Below are positions 15,780 through 24,341 of a stretch of DNA of 47,617 nt, in pieces. The stretch is from Bacteroidales bacterium UBA1756 (lineage in GTDB: Bacteria; Bacteroidota; Bacteroidia; Bacteroidales; WCHB1-69). The stretch's first letter is position 1, and every line of letters starts with the position of its first letter. Below the pieces are notes generated by a model. It saw only the letters and a program-made list of their open reading frames with translations. It was not told the DNA's origin and did no database searches. The DNA is taken from positions 1 to 47,617 of the forward strand of contig DCHI01000019.1 in NCBI GenBank assembly GCA_002314795.1, written 5' to 3'. The translations under genes were made by a program, and so were the position numbers.

Positions 15780-18700
15780 ATGAAAAAGATTTTTACACAG
15801 ATGAAATGGGCATTTCTTTTCGTAAGTGCCCTGTTTATGGTGCAAATGAGTTCGGCGCAACAACGTACCACCATTGCCGGATGGACGTTCCCTGCTGTGC
15901 CGAGTAGTTCCACCATTATCCTTTCTGCTGACTGCGGAAACGGAACCATATACGGAGACGGAACTAACGGATCTTCCCGATGGACAAAGTCAAGTGGCTC
16001 AAGTACCGCCGGCATCTACTTTGGAAATGCTGGAGTTGCACCAACCACTGGAGTTTGCGAAGAAACTGCTGCCACTAAATCTTTCCAGACGGTTGGCAAT
16101 GCCTATAATGATAGTTCCATTGTGTTCGTTGTTTCTACGAAAAATTTCGTCAATGTTGGTTTAACTTTCAACGAACGCGGAAGTAGTGCTGGGTTTACGA
16201 CACAAACGTGGGCGCATAGCACTAACGGTGTGACTTTTACGACCGATACCGTTCTAACCGGTCTCAACTCTGGAACAACAAGTTCCTTCGCCAATAACAT
16301 CAACATTTCCTTCTCCAATACCGCAGACGATAAAGATACGCTTTACATCAAGGTGACCTTTTCCGGAGCCTCTGGCACGGGGAACAACCGAATGGACAAT
16401 TTCCGCGTCACGGGAGAATCCAACCTGCCTGTAACAGAGCAACCCGTCTTTTCTCAAATACAGGGTAATTACTGCCAGACATTTTCTGTTGAAATCACCT
16501 GTAGCACAGAGAACTCTACTATTTATTATACAACCGACGGAACGAATCCAGACCGCACCAATGGCATTCTTTACACTGCCCCTGTCGCCATCAATACAAC
16601 CACCAACTTGCAAGCCATTGCTTACGCCGATGGTTTGGACTCAAGTTTAGTAAAATCAGCACTTTATACACTACCGACAGCCCTTACCTCTGTTTCTGAA
16701 TTTATTGAAGCAGACGAAAACGGATATTACAGACTGGATTGCGAACTCACCGCCATTTACAAAAAGAACAGTTACTTTTTCGCTCAAGATACAGCAAACG
16801 CCCTTTGCATCTATGGAACTGGCATCAGCACTTACAGCAATGGTGACGTCATTACTGGCGGCGTTTGCGGAACCAAAGGGAATTACAATGGCCTGATTGA
16901 ACTCACCAATCCCGTATTCATCAACCCGACGGCCACACCAGGAACTGCCATTGAACCTCTTGCCATTACAATAGCTGAATTAAATGCTAATTGGAGCAAC
17001 TACGAATGTCGTCTGGTTAGCGTTTCAAACGTTGCGATGGAACAAGGGACATTCTCTACCAGCACCAATGCAAAATTGAACATCACACAAAATGGTGACA
17101 CCGCTGTTTGTGCAAACCAGTTCAACGCGCTGAACAACTACACGGCACCTGTCAACAACATCAATCTCACGGGTATCGCCATCCCTCGCAACGAGGAGAA
17201 ACGCATTTGTCCTAGAACCCTCAATGACATTGTAGAAATCATTCCTTCCATCGCTATCGTCGCCCCGACCGACGAACAGGTTTTCGAACAAGGAGATCCT
17301 ATTCTTGCAGACATCCAAACACAATTTTTCAATTATGAAAACAACAGTATGATTGAATGTGGCATACTTCAAAACGGAGAGAACATTTATCGCGAATTCA
17401 TCCACAACGCTACCGAATTGAGCATCTTTGAGAGTACCGATTTGACAGCACACCTTAATGGCTTTGGCGACTACAACTTCTATGCCTCACTCGTCAATGC
17501 TGACAGCACACTTCTGAACGCACAGAACACAGATACCATCCGTTTCACTTTCATCGCGTCCTACATCGCCATTGAAACGAGCGAAACCGAACTCAATTTC
17601 ACGGAAACGGGTGAAACACACACGTTTACAGTTACGGGATTCCGTCTCAGCAATGCCATTACCATCTCAACTGACAACAGCGACTTTGTCGTTACGCCAA
17701 GCACACTTCCCGCCAATGCCAATGGCGACACTGTTACGATTACATTCGTCGGAACGGAAACCGCATTTGGGACACTGACACTTGCTTCCGACACGACTGT
17801 AGCAACCGTGGCATTAAATTGCATTATTCCGATTGACACTCTTATCTATTCTGTAGGATTCGAAGTTGCAGAAGAGTTCACTGCTGGCTCGAACTACCAG
17901 AATGACAATCCCGTATATTTCGGTCCCGATGCACAAAAATGGGGAACCATTCACGGAAAAGTTACTGGGACCGATGCTATTGTTGGTTCACAGACGATGC
18001 AGATGCGTTACTATGGCACCGCTGGTAATAACCACGAGGGGCACCTTGGATACATCTACACTAACTTCGACCTTCACAATGTCACCAAAGTAGAATTTTC
18101 TTCCAAGAGTACCGGCAACCTCAAGTTGCGCGCCACTTTCTCACACGACGGCGGTGAAACATACGAAGGCGACAGCGTTTTCAATGTTGGACAGTATGCA
18201 CAAAGATTCACCTATCACATTACCGACTCTGGCGAGTATTATTCTGTCCGTGTAAAATTTGCGGTTGAACTCCCTGAAACAGCACCTACCGGAACTGTTC
18301 GTTTAACCGTTGACGCTGTCGATGTTTATGGCGTTCTTGGTTTGGAACCCAACATTTGTGAAACACCGGTTATTTCAGAGCCCAGCGCCGCTTACATCAA
18401 TCCTATTACGGTCAACATCACTTGCGCCACCGAAAATGCACGAATTTATTATACGTTAGATGGGACGACTCCGGACGAGGAAGACTCTCTCTACACTGCA
18501 CCCATCACCATCGGAAGCACCTGCACATTGAAGGCCAAAGCTTTCAAGGGCGGAATGGATCCGAGTAACTCCGCATTCGCTGAATACACCTTCCCGACAG
18601 AAGTAGCTAACATTGCTGAATTCAAAGCAGCCGGCGCCATTGAATCCACCTACGCATTCAAAATCACGGGCGATGTTACTTTCGTTTATCGTAACGGTCG

Positions 18701-19454
18701 TCGTATCTTCATCGAAGATGCTACCGGAGGACTTCTCGTCTTTGACGAAACCACTTCCGTTATCACCAACACCTATTCCGAAGGAGACGTCATCAGTGGC
18801 GGTATCATCGGTACCTATACGCTATACAACGGAATGACCGAGATGATTCCTTCCACCAACTGGCCAGCTGCAAGCGGCACCGCCACCGTATCACCGGTTT
18901 TGGTTTCCATCAACAATTTGATGGACCAGTTCGACACGTACGAAGCACGCTTGGTCCGTATCAACGGAGGCACGTTCACGAACGGAGCGAACTTCAATAC
19001 CAGCGAATACACCGATGCTGAATTGGAAGACGGAACGGGCAGTCTTATCGTCCGCAACCAATTCAAGACCTTGGATACCACCTTGGATAACGGAACTTTG
19101 GCCGACGTGATTGGTTTCGCCTCCAGATTTGTTCAGGGGGGGACAAGCACCTACCAACTTTTCCCGCGGACCAATGCCGACATCATCATCACCGACACCA
19201 CGATGATTGAAGAAGCCGCTGCCATCCGCTTGCAAGTCTATCCTAACCCGACCACCGATAATGTCACTATCAATGCCGACTGTAACGGTGGCGTTCTTGA
19301 AGTAGTCAATGGCTACGGACAAGTCGTCTTCCGTACGGAGAATCCGACCTATCCGACGGTTATTCCAATGAACTCTCAAGCAGCCGGACTCTATTTTGTC
19401 CGCGTAATCACTTCTGACAACCACGTCGTAATTACGAAAGTAACGAAACGATAA
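15780..19454 (+). CDS. Large modular T9SS type A cargo protein with chitobiase-type C-terminal domains
   Basis: A 1224-residue secreted protein. Residues 1-27 are a signal peptide (ends SSAQ). Residues 32-213 are the WTF-to-DN-x-x-x-TGE jelly-roll-like module shared with both endonucleases in this window. Residues 220-297 are a CHB_HEX_C domain (STIYYTTDGTNPD), followed at 300-488 by an OB-like domain (FFAQDTANALCIYG, YSNGDVITGGVCG). Residues 490-690 carry Ig-like segments, 695-855 a second jelly-roll-like domain, then a second CHB_HEX_C (ARIYYTLDGTTPDEEDSLY) and second OB-like domain (IFIEDATGGLLVFDETT). Residues about 1150-1224 are the type A sorting domain (VYPNPTTDNVTI). No catalytic domain is visible, so binding or scaffold/adhesion functions are more likely than hydrolysis. 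Confidence 0.88.
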   Translation: MKKIFTQMKWAFLFVSALFMVQMSSAQQRTTIAGWTFPAVPSSSTIILSADCGNGTIYGDGTNGSSRWTKSSGSSTAGIYFGNAGVAPTTGVCEETAATKSFQTVGNAYNDSSIVFVVSTKNFVNVGLTFNERGSSAGFTTQTWAHSTNGVTFTTDTVLTGLNSGTTSSFANNINISFSNTADDKDTLYIKVTFSGASGTGNNRMDNFRVTGESNLPVTEQPVFSQIQGNYCQTFSVEITCSTENSTIYYTTDGTNPDRTNGILYTAPVAINTTTNLQAIAYADGLDSSLVKSALYTLPTALTSVSEFIEADENGYYRLDCELTAIYKKNSYFFAQDTANALCIYGTGISTYSNGDVITGGVCGTKGNYNGLIELTNPVFINPTATPGTAIEPLAITIAELNANWSNYECRLVSVSNVAMEQGTFSTSTNAKLNITQNGDTAVCANQFNALNNYTAPVNNINLTGIAIPRNEEKRICPRTLNDIVEIIPSIAIVAPTDEQVFEQGDPILADIQTQFFNYENNSMIECGILQNGENIYREFIHNATELSIFESTDLTAHLNGFGDYNFYASLVNADSTLLNAQNTDTIRFTFIASYIAIETSETELNFTETGETHTFTVTGFRLSNAITISTDNSDFVVTPSTLPANANGDTVTITFVGTETAFGTLTLASDTTVATVALNCIIPIDTLIYSVGFEVAEEFTAGSNYQNDNPVYFGPDAQKWGTIHGKVTGTDAIVGSQTMQMRYYGTAGNNHEGHLGYIYTNFDLHNVTKVEFSSKSTGNLKLRATFSHDGGETYEGDSVFNVGQYAQRFTYHITDSGEYYSVRVKFAVELPETAPTGTVRLTVDAVDVYGVLGLEPNICETPVISEPSAAYINPITVNITCATENARIYYTLDGTTPDEEDSLYTAPITIGSTCTLKAKAFKGGMDPSNSAFAEYTFPTEVANIAEFKAAGAIESTYAFKITGDVTFVYRNGRRIFIEDATGGLLVFDETTSVITNTYSEGDVISGGIIGTYTLYNGMTEMIPSTNWPAASGTATVSPVLVSINNLMDQFDTYEARLVRINGGTFTNGANFNTSEYTDAELEDGTGSLIVRNQFKTLDTTLDNGTLADVIGFASRFVQGGTSTYQLFPRTNADIIITDTTMIEEAAAIRLQVYPNPTTDNVTINADCNGGVLEVVNGYGQVVFRTENPTYPTVIPMNSQAAGLYFVRVITSDNHVVITKVTKR

Positions 19455-19478
19455 TTCGTTGTTTTTCAACGACTTTTC

Positions 19479-19522
19479 AGAAGCCCGTTTTAGAAAACTC
19501 ACTCTAAAACGGGCTTCTTTAA
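19479..19522 (+). terminator. Strong rho-independent terminator
   Basis: A perfect 16-bp inverted repeat, AGAAGCCCGTTTTAGA (19479-19494) and its complement (19503-19518), with an 8-base loop and a short T run. It ends the cargo gene 25 bases after its stop. Confidence 0.85.
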
Positions 19523-19560
19523 TAATTTTGTCAGGATGTCGGGAGCGTCAATAAATTTCG

Positions 19561-19568
19561 TACTTTTG
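19561..19568 (+). promoter_or_regulatory. -7 promoter element for POT transporter gene
   Basis: TACTTTTG in the context AATAAATTTCG-TACTTTTG-CGCGC, much like that before rocD; 57 bases before the ATG at 19626. Confidence 0.6.
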
Positions 19569-19625
19569 CGCGCAATTTGCGAAAATTCATATCAATCAAT
19601 TTATTATTAACCAAAAAAAAGTACT

Positions 19626-21311
19626 ATGTTAATTGATTTTTTCACCACTCATCGCACGGTGGCAATGCTGTTGGCTATTTTCATAGTGATTATTCCGTTT
19701 ATAGTCTACTATGTACGCATTGCCAAAAGAGATCATCCGAAAGGGCTTATCGCTGCTGCACTCAGCAATATGGGCGAACGTTTCGGCTATTACATTATGA
19801 ACGCAATCCTATTGCTGTTCCTTGTTTCAAAGTTCGGTCTTCCTGACGGGACAGCGGGTATTATCTATTCCGTCTTTTATTTCGGTATTTACGTTTTGAG
19901 CTTGGTAGGCGGTATCATCGCCGACCGGACCCAAAACTACAATGGCACCATTCAATGGGGTTTGATTATTATGTCATTGGGATACATTGCTTTAGCAATT
20001 CCTTTGTTCAGTATGACGAATGGTGTCATCTGTGACGGAGGCAGCCAATGGTGGAGCATTCTTATTTTCACCTGCATTGCTTTACTTTGTATTGCCTTCG
20101 GTAATGGTCTTTTCAAAGGGAACCTGCAAGCCATCGTAGGAAAGATGTACGATGAATTCGAAGCTGAAGCCGCTAAGAAAGGCGAAGAAGCTTTGCAAGA
20201 AGCAAAAGAAAAAAGAGACTCCGGTTTCCAAATTTTCTACGTTTTCATCAACATTGGTGGCGTTTTAGCTCCATTTGTAGCTCCTTTGCTTCGTGAATGG
20301 TGGCTTAAAGTCCACAACTTCGTCTACAATGCCGATATGCCTTCACTTTGTCACCAGTATTTGGCCAACGGAGACGCTACAACCAAATTCACTGAGACGA
20401 TGGAAAAATCAGTTGTTGCTGGAAGTGCAATTCCAACCGACTACACAGCTTTCTGTTCAGACTACATCACCGTATTCAACCAAGGTATCCATTACGCATT
20501 CATTGCTTCCGTCATTGCAATGCTCGTTTCGTTGATTATTTTCTTCGTAACCAAGAAAAAATTCCCGCAACCAGCCAAGAAAGCAAGCGTGGAAGTTGTC
20601 GAATACACCGCTGAAGAAAAAGTTGCTATGGCAAAAGAAATCAAACAACGTCTTTACGCTTTGTTTGCTGTTTTGGGTATTGCCATTTTCTTCTGGCTTT
20701 CATTCCATCAAAACGGACAATCTTTGTCGGTTTTCGCCCGTGACTTCGTTCAAACAGACTCTATTGCACCCGAAATCTGGCAGGCACTCAATCCGTTCTT
20801 TGTCATTTTCCTCACCCCCATTGTAATGATTGTATTTGCTAATTTAGCAAGAAAAGGAAAATCCATTTCCACACCTCGTAAAATTGCTTTGGGTATGGGA
20901 ATCGCCGGTTGTGCCTATCTGTTCCTAATGATTATTTCCATCCTCAACAACTATCCGTCCGGTACTGAATTCCGTTTGTTAGATGCAACGGAAATGGCAG
21001 CCGCTGGTTTAGCGAAGGCATCTCCGTGGGTACTCATCGTAACCTATTTCTTCCTCACCGTAGCTGAATTATTCATTTCACCTCTCGGACTTTCATTCGT
21101 ATCCAAAGTAGCTCCGCGCCATATGGTCGGTTTGTGCCAAGGTTTGTGGTTAGGTGCCACAGCTATCGGCAACCTGATGATTTGGGTTGGCCCCGTTATG
21201 TACAATGCTTGGCCGATTCAATACTGCTGGTTAGTTTTCTTAGCCATTTGTGCCGTTTCTATGGGCGTAATGCTCGGAATGGTGAAATGGTTGGAACGCG
21301 TAACGAAATAG
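19626..21311 (+). CDS. POT/PTR family peptide MFS transporter
   Basis: A 561-residue inner-membrane protein with 12 or more hydrophobic segments of the proton-dependent oligopeptide transporter family. An N-terminal segment (residues 12-30) precedes the usual TM1. Family signatures: GERFGYYIMNAILLLFL at the start of TM1, GGIIADR after TM3 and IFYVFINIGGVLAPF (PTR2 signature region, TM5). It should import di- and tripeptides with protons. Residue 48 is Asn where the family's ExxERFxYY motif has its first Glu (NMGERFGYY). A charged helical insert (about 175-200, EAEAAKKGEEALQEAKEKR) lies in a cytoplasmic loop. Isolated gene with its own promoter and terminator. Confidence 0.9.
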   Translation: MLIDFFTTHRTVAMLLAIFIVIIPFIVYYVRIAKRDHPKGLIAAALSNMGERFGYYIMNAILLLFLVSKFGLPDGTAGIIYSVFYFGIYVLSLVGGIIADRTQNYNGTIQWGLIIMSLGYIALAIPLFSMTNGVICDGGSQWWSILIFTCIALLCIAFGNGLFKGNLQAIVGKMYDEFEAEAAKKGEEALQEAKEKRDSGFQIFYVFINIGGVLAPFVAPLLREWWLKVHNFVYNADMPSLCHQYLANGDATTKFTETMEKSVVAGSAIPTDYTAFCSDYITVFNQGIHYAFIASVIAMLVSLIIFFVTKKKFPQPAKKASVEVVEYTAEEKVAMAKEIKQRLYALFAVLGIAIFFWLSFHQNGQSLSVFARDFVQTDSIAPEIWQALNPFFVIFLTPIVMIVFANLARKGKSISTPRKIALGMGIAGCAYLFLMIISILNNYPSGTEFRLLDATEMAAAGLAKASPWVLIVTYFFLTVAELFISPLGLSFVSKVAPRHMVGLCQGLWLGATAIGNLMIWVGPVMYNAWPIQYCWLVFLAICAVSMGVMLGMVKWLERVTK

Positions 21312-21330
21312 CAACTATTTATACAATATC

Positions 21331-21368
21331 AAAACGGCGGGAACGAACAAGTTCTCGCCGTTTTTTTT
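21331..21368 (+). terminator. Strong rho-independent terminator
   Basis: AAAACGGCGGGAAC pairs over 14 positions (one G-T) with GTTCTCGCCGTTTT around a six-base loop, followed by eight T. Ends the POT transporter gene. Confidence 0.9.
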
Positions 21369-21557
21369 ATGGGGATAATTCATTATACTCGCAAGCAGTA
21401 CCTTCATCCTCTTGGTCGAAGATCTAAAAAAGTAATAGTTAGGGCCTTGAAGCAGAAAGTGAACAAACTGATAGGCGAGAGAAATCCGTTGTCGCTGATT
21501 CAAAAAGCGTGTGGGTTCTATCTTTATTCAATTTGGTTTTCGGAAGGGGGGAGGGAA
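21369..21557. other. Intergenic stretch without a convincing gene
   Basis: Between the terminator of the POT gene and that of the opposite gene lie about 190 bases. Short frames exist on both strands (up to about 77 codons on plus), but they begin directly after the T run or from TTG, have no promoter element and resemble nothing I know. I see no RNA gene, repeat or transposon end here. Confidence 0.4.
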
Positions 21558-21593
21558 ACAAAAAAAGAGGATGACTCTACAGCCATCCTCTTC
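21558..21593 (-). terminator. Terminator of coiled-coil protein gene
   Basis: Read on the minus strand, GAAGAGGATGG and its partner CATCCTCTT form a nine-base stem followed by seven T. It lies 22 bases past the stop at 21615. Confidence 0.75.
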
Positions 21594-21614
21594 TTCATAT
21601 AAAGTTGTGTGAGG

Positions 21615-22562
21615 TTATTCCAATGTGAAGCGGGTTTCTCCCAATAGTGCATTGTCTGTGAAAACCTGAACGACATACGTTCCTTTCATCGCTTTGTCGT
21701 TGTCACGAATATCCCAAACCATCGTCACGTTTTCGGCTTTGTTGACGTAGTTGACCGTTGCCTTTGCCGTGTATTGCAATTTTTGTCCGTTGTTCGTAAA
21801 CGTGTAGGCATCAGACTTTCCGGGAGTGAGGACGCGGCCGTCACCGGGAACGGAAACACGGCAATATACGTTATATGTGCCTGGGGTGATAAGTGAGTTT
21901 TCAGCAAGCGTGAGCGTGGTTTTGATTTTGCGTGCCTTGGACGCTTTCGTCGTCGTTACCTCTTCGTTCTTACGAGCTTTTGTATAAGAACAGTAACTCT
22001 TGATGTTGTATGCTTTCAATGTCGCAGCCGTGTTGATCTTCGCTGTTAAATCCTCGTTTTGCTGAGCAATTTGCTGCTTTTCCTGGCGTGTTTGCGTCAA
22101 TGTCTGGTTCAATTGCGTGTTTTCCTCTTTCAACTGCGTGTTTTCAGCATACAGTTTGTCCAATTCAGCCACATATTCTTGTGTGATGCTCTGCAGACGT
22201 TTCAACTGCTTTTTAATCTTGTTGTAATCGGCTTGCTGGGCAATCAATCTTTGAATTTCAGCCGCATTAGCCATAATGATGCTGTCTTTTTCTGACAGAC
22301 TGTCAACGAGTGTTCCGTATTGCTCTTTTATGAGATTGTGTTCCGCCAACAAATCGTTCAGTTCATTGTTAAGAGAAGTTTCAACTTCACTCTGATTTTG
22401 TACCAGTGCCTTTACTTCATTGTTGAATGATGGAGCTGCAAATTTTGCAAAATAAATTGTAGTACAGAAGAATACGAAGGAAAGAATACCTAAAAGGATG
22501 ACCCATTTCTTCAATGAATTTTCTTCATTGTTTTTTCTTGTTCCGGATGTTAAATTTTCCAT
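21615..22562 (-). CDS. Membrane-anchored coiled-coil protein
   Basis: About 315 residues from the ATG at 22562; the longer TTG-initiated frame would run over the -7 promoter element at 22597-22604. One transmembrane helix (about residues 20-42, VILLGILSFVFFCTTIYFA) is followed by a long coiled coil (about 50-180, rich in Gln, Glu, Asn: LYAENTQLKEENTQLNQTLT) and a C-terminal beta-rich domain (KTTLTLAENSLITPGTYNVY, ... GTYVVQVFTDNALLGETRFTLE). The type is conserved in Bacteroidetes, where similar proteins are sometimes labelled chromosome-partitioning by chance likeness of the coiled coil. It probably projects into the periplasm. No function is known to me. Divergent from comF with overlapping promoter regions. 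Confidence 0.82.
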   Translation of the reverse strand: MENLTSGTRKNNEENSLKKWVILLGILSFVFFCTTIYFAKFAAPSFNNEVKALVQNQSEVETSLNNELNDLLAEHNLIKEQYGTLVDSLSEKDSIIMANAAEIQRLIAQQADYNKIKKQLKRLQSITQEYVAELDKLYAENTQLKEENTQLNQTLTQTRQEKQQIAQQNEDLTAKINTAATLKAYNIKSYCSYTKARKNEEVTTTKASKARKIKTTLTLAENSLITPGTYNVYCRVSVPGDGRVLTPGKSDAYTFTNNGQKLQYTAKATVNYVNKAENVTMVWDIRDNDKAMKGTYVVQVFTDNALLGETRFTLE

Positions 22563-22570
22563 AATTGTAG

Positions 22571-22578
22571 TAATTTTG
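22571..22578 (+). promoter_or_regulatory. -7 promoter element for comF
   Basis: TAATTTTG matches TAnnTTTG, 44 bases before the ATG at 22623. It lies only nine bases from the start codon of the opposite gene, inside that gene's 5' leader. Confidence 0.5.
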
Positions 22579-22596
22579 CGGTTGTAAATCAAACTG

Positions 22597-22604
22597 CAAA
22601 ATTA
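22597..22604 (-). promoter_or_regulatory. -7 promoter element for coiled-coil protein gene
   Basis: Minus-strand TAATTTTG, 34 bases before the ATG at 22562, and 18 bases from the opposite comF -7 element, so the two promoters face each other across overlapping DNA. Confidence 0.5.
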
Positions 22605-22622
22605 AAATTAAATTGTGTACCA

Positions 22623-23321
22623 ATGAAAAAAATATTTCAATGGATAAATGACTTAGTATCAATATTTTATCCAAGACTTTGCATCGGCTGCGGCGAAGCA
22701 TTGCAACGAAATGAATCGCACTTGTGTTTGCGTTGCATCCTTCATCTTCCTGAAACCAACTACCATCTTTCCAAAGAGAATCCTTTGGAAAAAATATTCT
22801 GGGGAAGAGCCAAGGTTGAAAACGTTTTTTCTTTTCTCTATTTTAGAAAAGGAAATACCGTGCAATCCATCCTTCATCAACTTAAATATAAGGGTAACAA
22901 AGAGATAGGTGCTTTTATGGGCGAAATGTACGGGAAAAAGCTGGCGGATGCTGGCTGTCTCGCCGATGTGGATGTGATTGTTCCGATTCCCCTTCACCCC
23001 AAAAAAATGAGAATTCGCGGTTACAACCAAAGCGAATGGATTGCAATGGGACTTTCGAAGGGCTTGAATGTCCCTTACTCCAATGATTTCCTCGTACGCG
23101 CAACCTTTACCGAGACTCAAACCAAAAAAGCCCGCTTCAGTCGTTGGGAAAATGTCAAGGACGTATTCCAAGCTTCCCGAACCGATGAGCTGGCCGGAAA
23201 GCACGTTTTGGTTTGCGATGACGTCCTGACAACTGGAGCTACCACCGAAGCCGCTATACAGAAACTGCTGGAAGTTCCAGGCGTGCGTGTCAGTGTGGTT
23301 ACCATCGCCACAGCTAAGTAA
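22623..23321 (+). CDS. comF: ComF family phosphoribosyltransferase-like protein
   Basis: A 232-residue cytoplasmic protein. The N-terminus has a four-cysteine zinc ribbon (CIGCGEAL ... CLRC, residues 21-38); the C-terminal half is a type I phosphoribosyltransferase fold with VIVPIPLHPKKMRIRGYNQS and the PRPP loop VLVCDDVLTTGATTEAA (about 197-213). ComF proteins help single-stranded DNA enter the cell cytoplasm during natural transformation (Haemophilus, Bacillus), and the family is also kept in species not known to be competent. Other competence genes are not nearby. Convergent with rsgA, 24 bases apart. Confidence 0.9.
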   Translation: MKKIFQWINDLVSIFYPRLCIGCGEALQRNESHLCLRCILHLPETNYHLSKENPLEKIFWGRAKVENVFSFLYFRKGNTVQSILHQLKYKGNKEIGAFMGEMYGKKLADAGCLADVDVIVPIPLHPKKMRIRGYNQSEWIAMGLSKGLNVPYSNDFLVRATFTETQTKKARFSRWENVKDVFQASRTDELAGKHVLVCDDVLTTGATTEAAIQKLLEVPGVRVSVVTIATAK

Positions 23322-23345
23322 CTGTCGGACTTTTATTTGAGCAAG

Positions 23346-24317
23346 TTATCGGAGTTTCCACTCCTCAATCATCATATCGTTATCTTGCAAAATATGAAGG
23401 TAGTTTTCGTAACGATGTGCCGCGATTTCACCGGATTCAAGAGCCGCCCGCACTTGGCAACCCGGTTCGTGCGTGTGCGAGCAATTGCTGAAACGACATT
23501 CGTTGTTGTATCGGCGCAGTTCGGGAAAGTAGTCACGAACCTCTTCGGGACGATATTGGATAAGTCCGAACTCCTTAATGCCTGGCGTATCGATGATAAA
23601 GCCGTCGGCAACAGGAAACATCGTGGCGAAGGTGGTCGTATGGCGGCCTTTGTCGTGAACTTCGGAAATGGCACCGATTCGAAGGTCTAACGTCGGGTCT
23701 ATGGCATTGATGAGGGCCGACTTTCCTACACCGGAGTGCCCGCTGCACAAGGCCACTCTGCCCGAAAAAAGAGCTTTTACGTCATCAATCCCTTCACCTG
23801 TTAGCACGGAGGTGCAAAGTGTCTGATAACCAATTTTTTCGTAGATGCCACGAAGACGAGCAATCTCCTCTTTTTCTTCTTCGGAATAAATATCTATTTT
23901 GTTGAAAACCAAACAGCAAGGAATTCTAAAACCTTCCGCCGCCACCAAAAAACGGTCAATGAATCCCAACGAAGTACGGGGCTCGCGCAAGGTGACAACC
24001 AAAAAGGCAATGTCGATATTTGCCGCTATGATGTGGCTGATTTTCGACAAATTGGTGCTTTTGCGGTCGATGTAGTTTTTTCTGGGATGAATGGACGTGA
24101 TGTAACCGCAGCCGTCATCTTCAATAAGAAAATCAACACTGTCACCGACCACAACGGGATTGGTGGTTTTAATGCCCTTGATGCGGAATTGCCCGCGCAG
24201 ACGGCACTTAACCGAAGTTCCGTCCGTGGTGCGTACTTCGTACCAACTTCCCGTTGATTGCATCACCAAACCGTGACTTGTCTCCATTTGGAATTCTTTG
24301 TGGCTGTCCGTCACCAT
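23346..24317 (-). CDS. rsgA: Ribosome small-subunit-dependent GTPase RsgA
   Basis: A 323-residue circularly permuted GTPase that binds the 30S subunit and checks its late maturation. Order of parts: OB fold (about 15-85, GLVMQSTGSWYEVRT), G domain with G4 (NKID, 139-142) before G1 (GHSGVGKS, 193-200) and G3 (DTPG, 243-246), then a zinc-binding segment NECRFSNCSHTHEPGC (Cys274, Cys279, His281, Cys287). A second ATG at 24287 would remove ten residues and gives a start closer to relatives that begin just before GLVIxxTGSWY; either is possible. It follows argS by 24 bases on the same strand. Confidence 0.95.
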   Translation of the reverse strand: MVTDSHKEFQMETSHGLVMQSTGSWYEVRTTDGTSVKCRLRGQFRIKGIKTTNPVVVGDSVDFLIEDDGCGYITSIHPRKNYIDRKSTNLSKISHIIAANIDIAFLVVTLREPRTSLGFIDRFLVAAEGFRIPCCLVFNKIDIYSEEEKEEIARLRGIYEKIGYQTLCTSVLTGEGIDDVKALFSGRVALCSGHSGVGKSALINAIDPTLDLRIGAISEVHDKGRHTTTFATMFPVADGFIIDTPGIKEFGLIQYRPEEVRDYFPELRRYNNECRFSNCSHTHEPGCQVRAALESGEIAAHRYENYLHILQDNDMMIEEWKLR

Positions 24318-24341
24318 AATAGGGGAGAGGACGACCTCGTT

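Noticed and set aside
21369..21602. A 77-codon plus-strand frame after the POT transporter
   Set aside because: It starts directly in the terminator T run, overlaps the opposite terminator and has no family resemblance.
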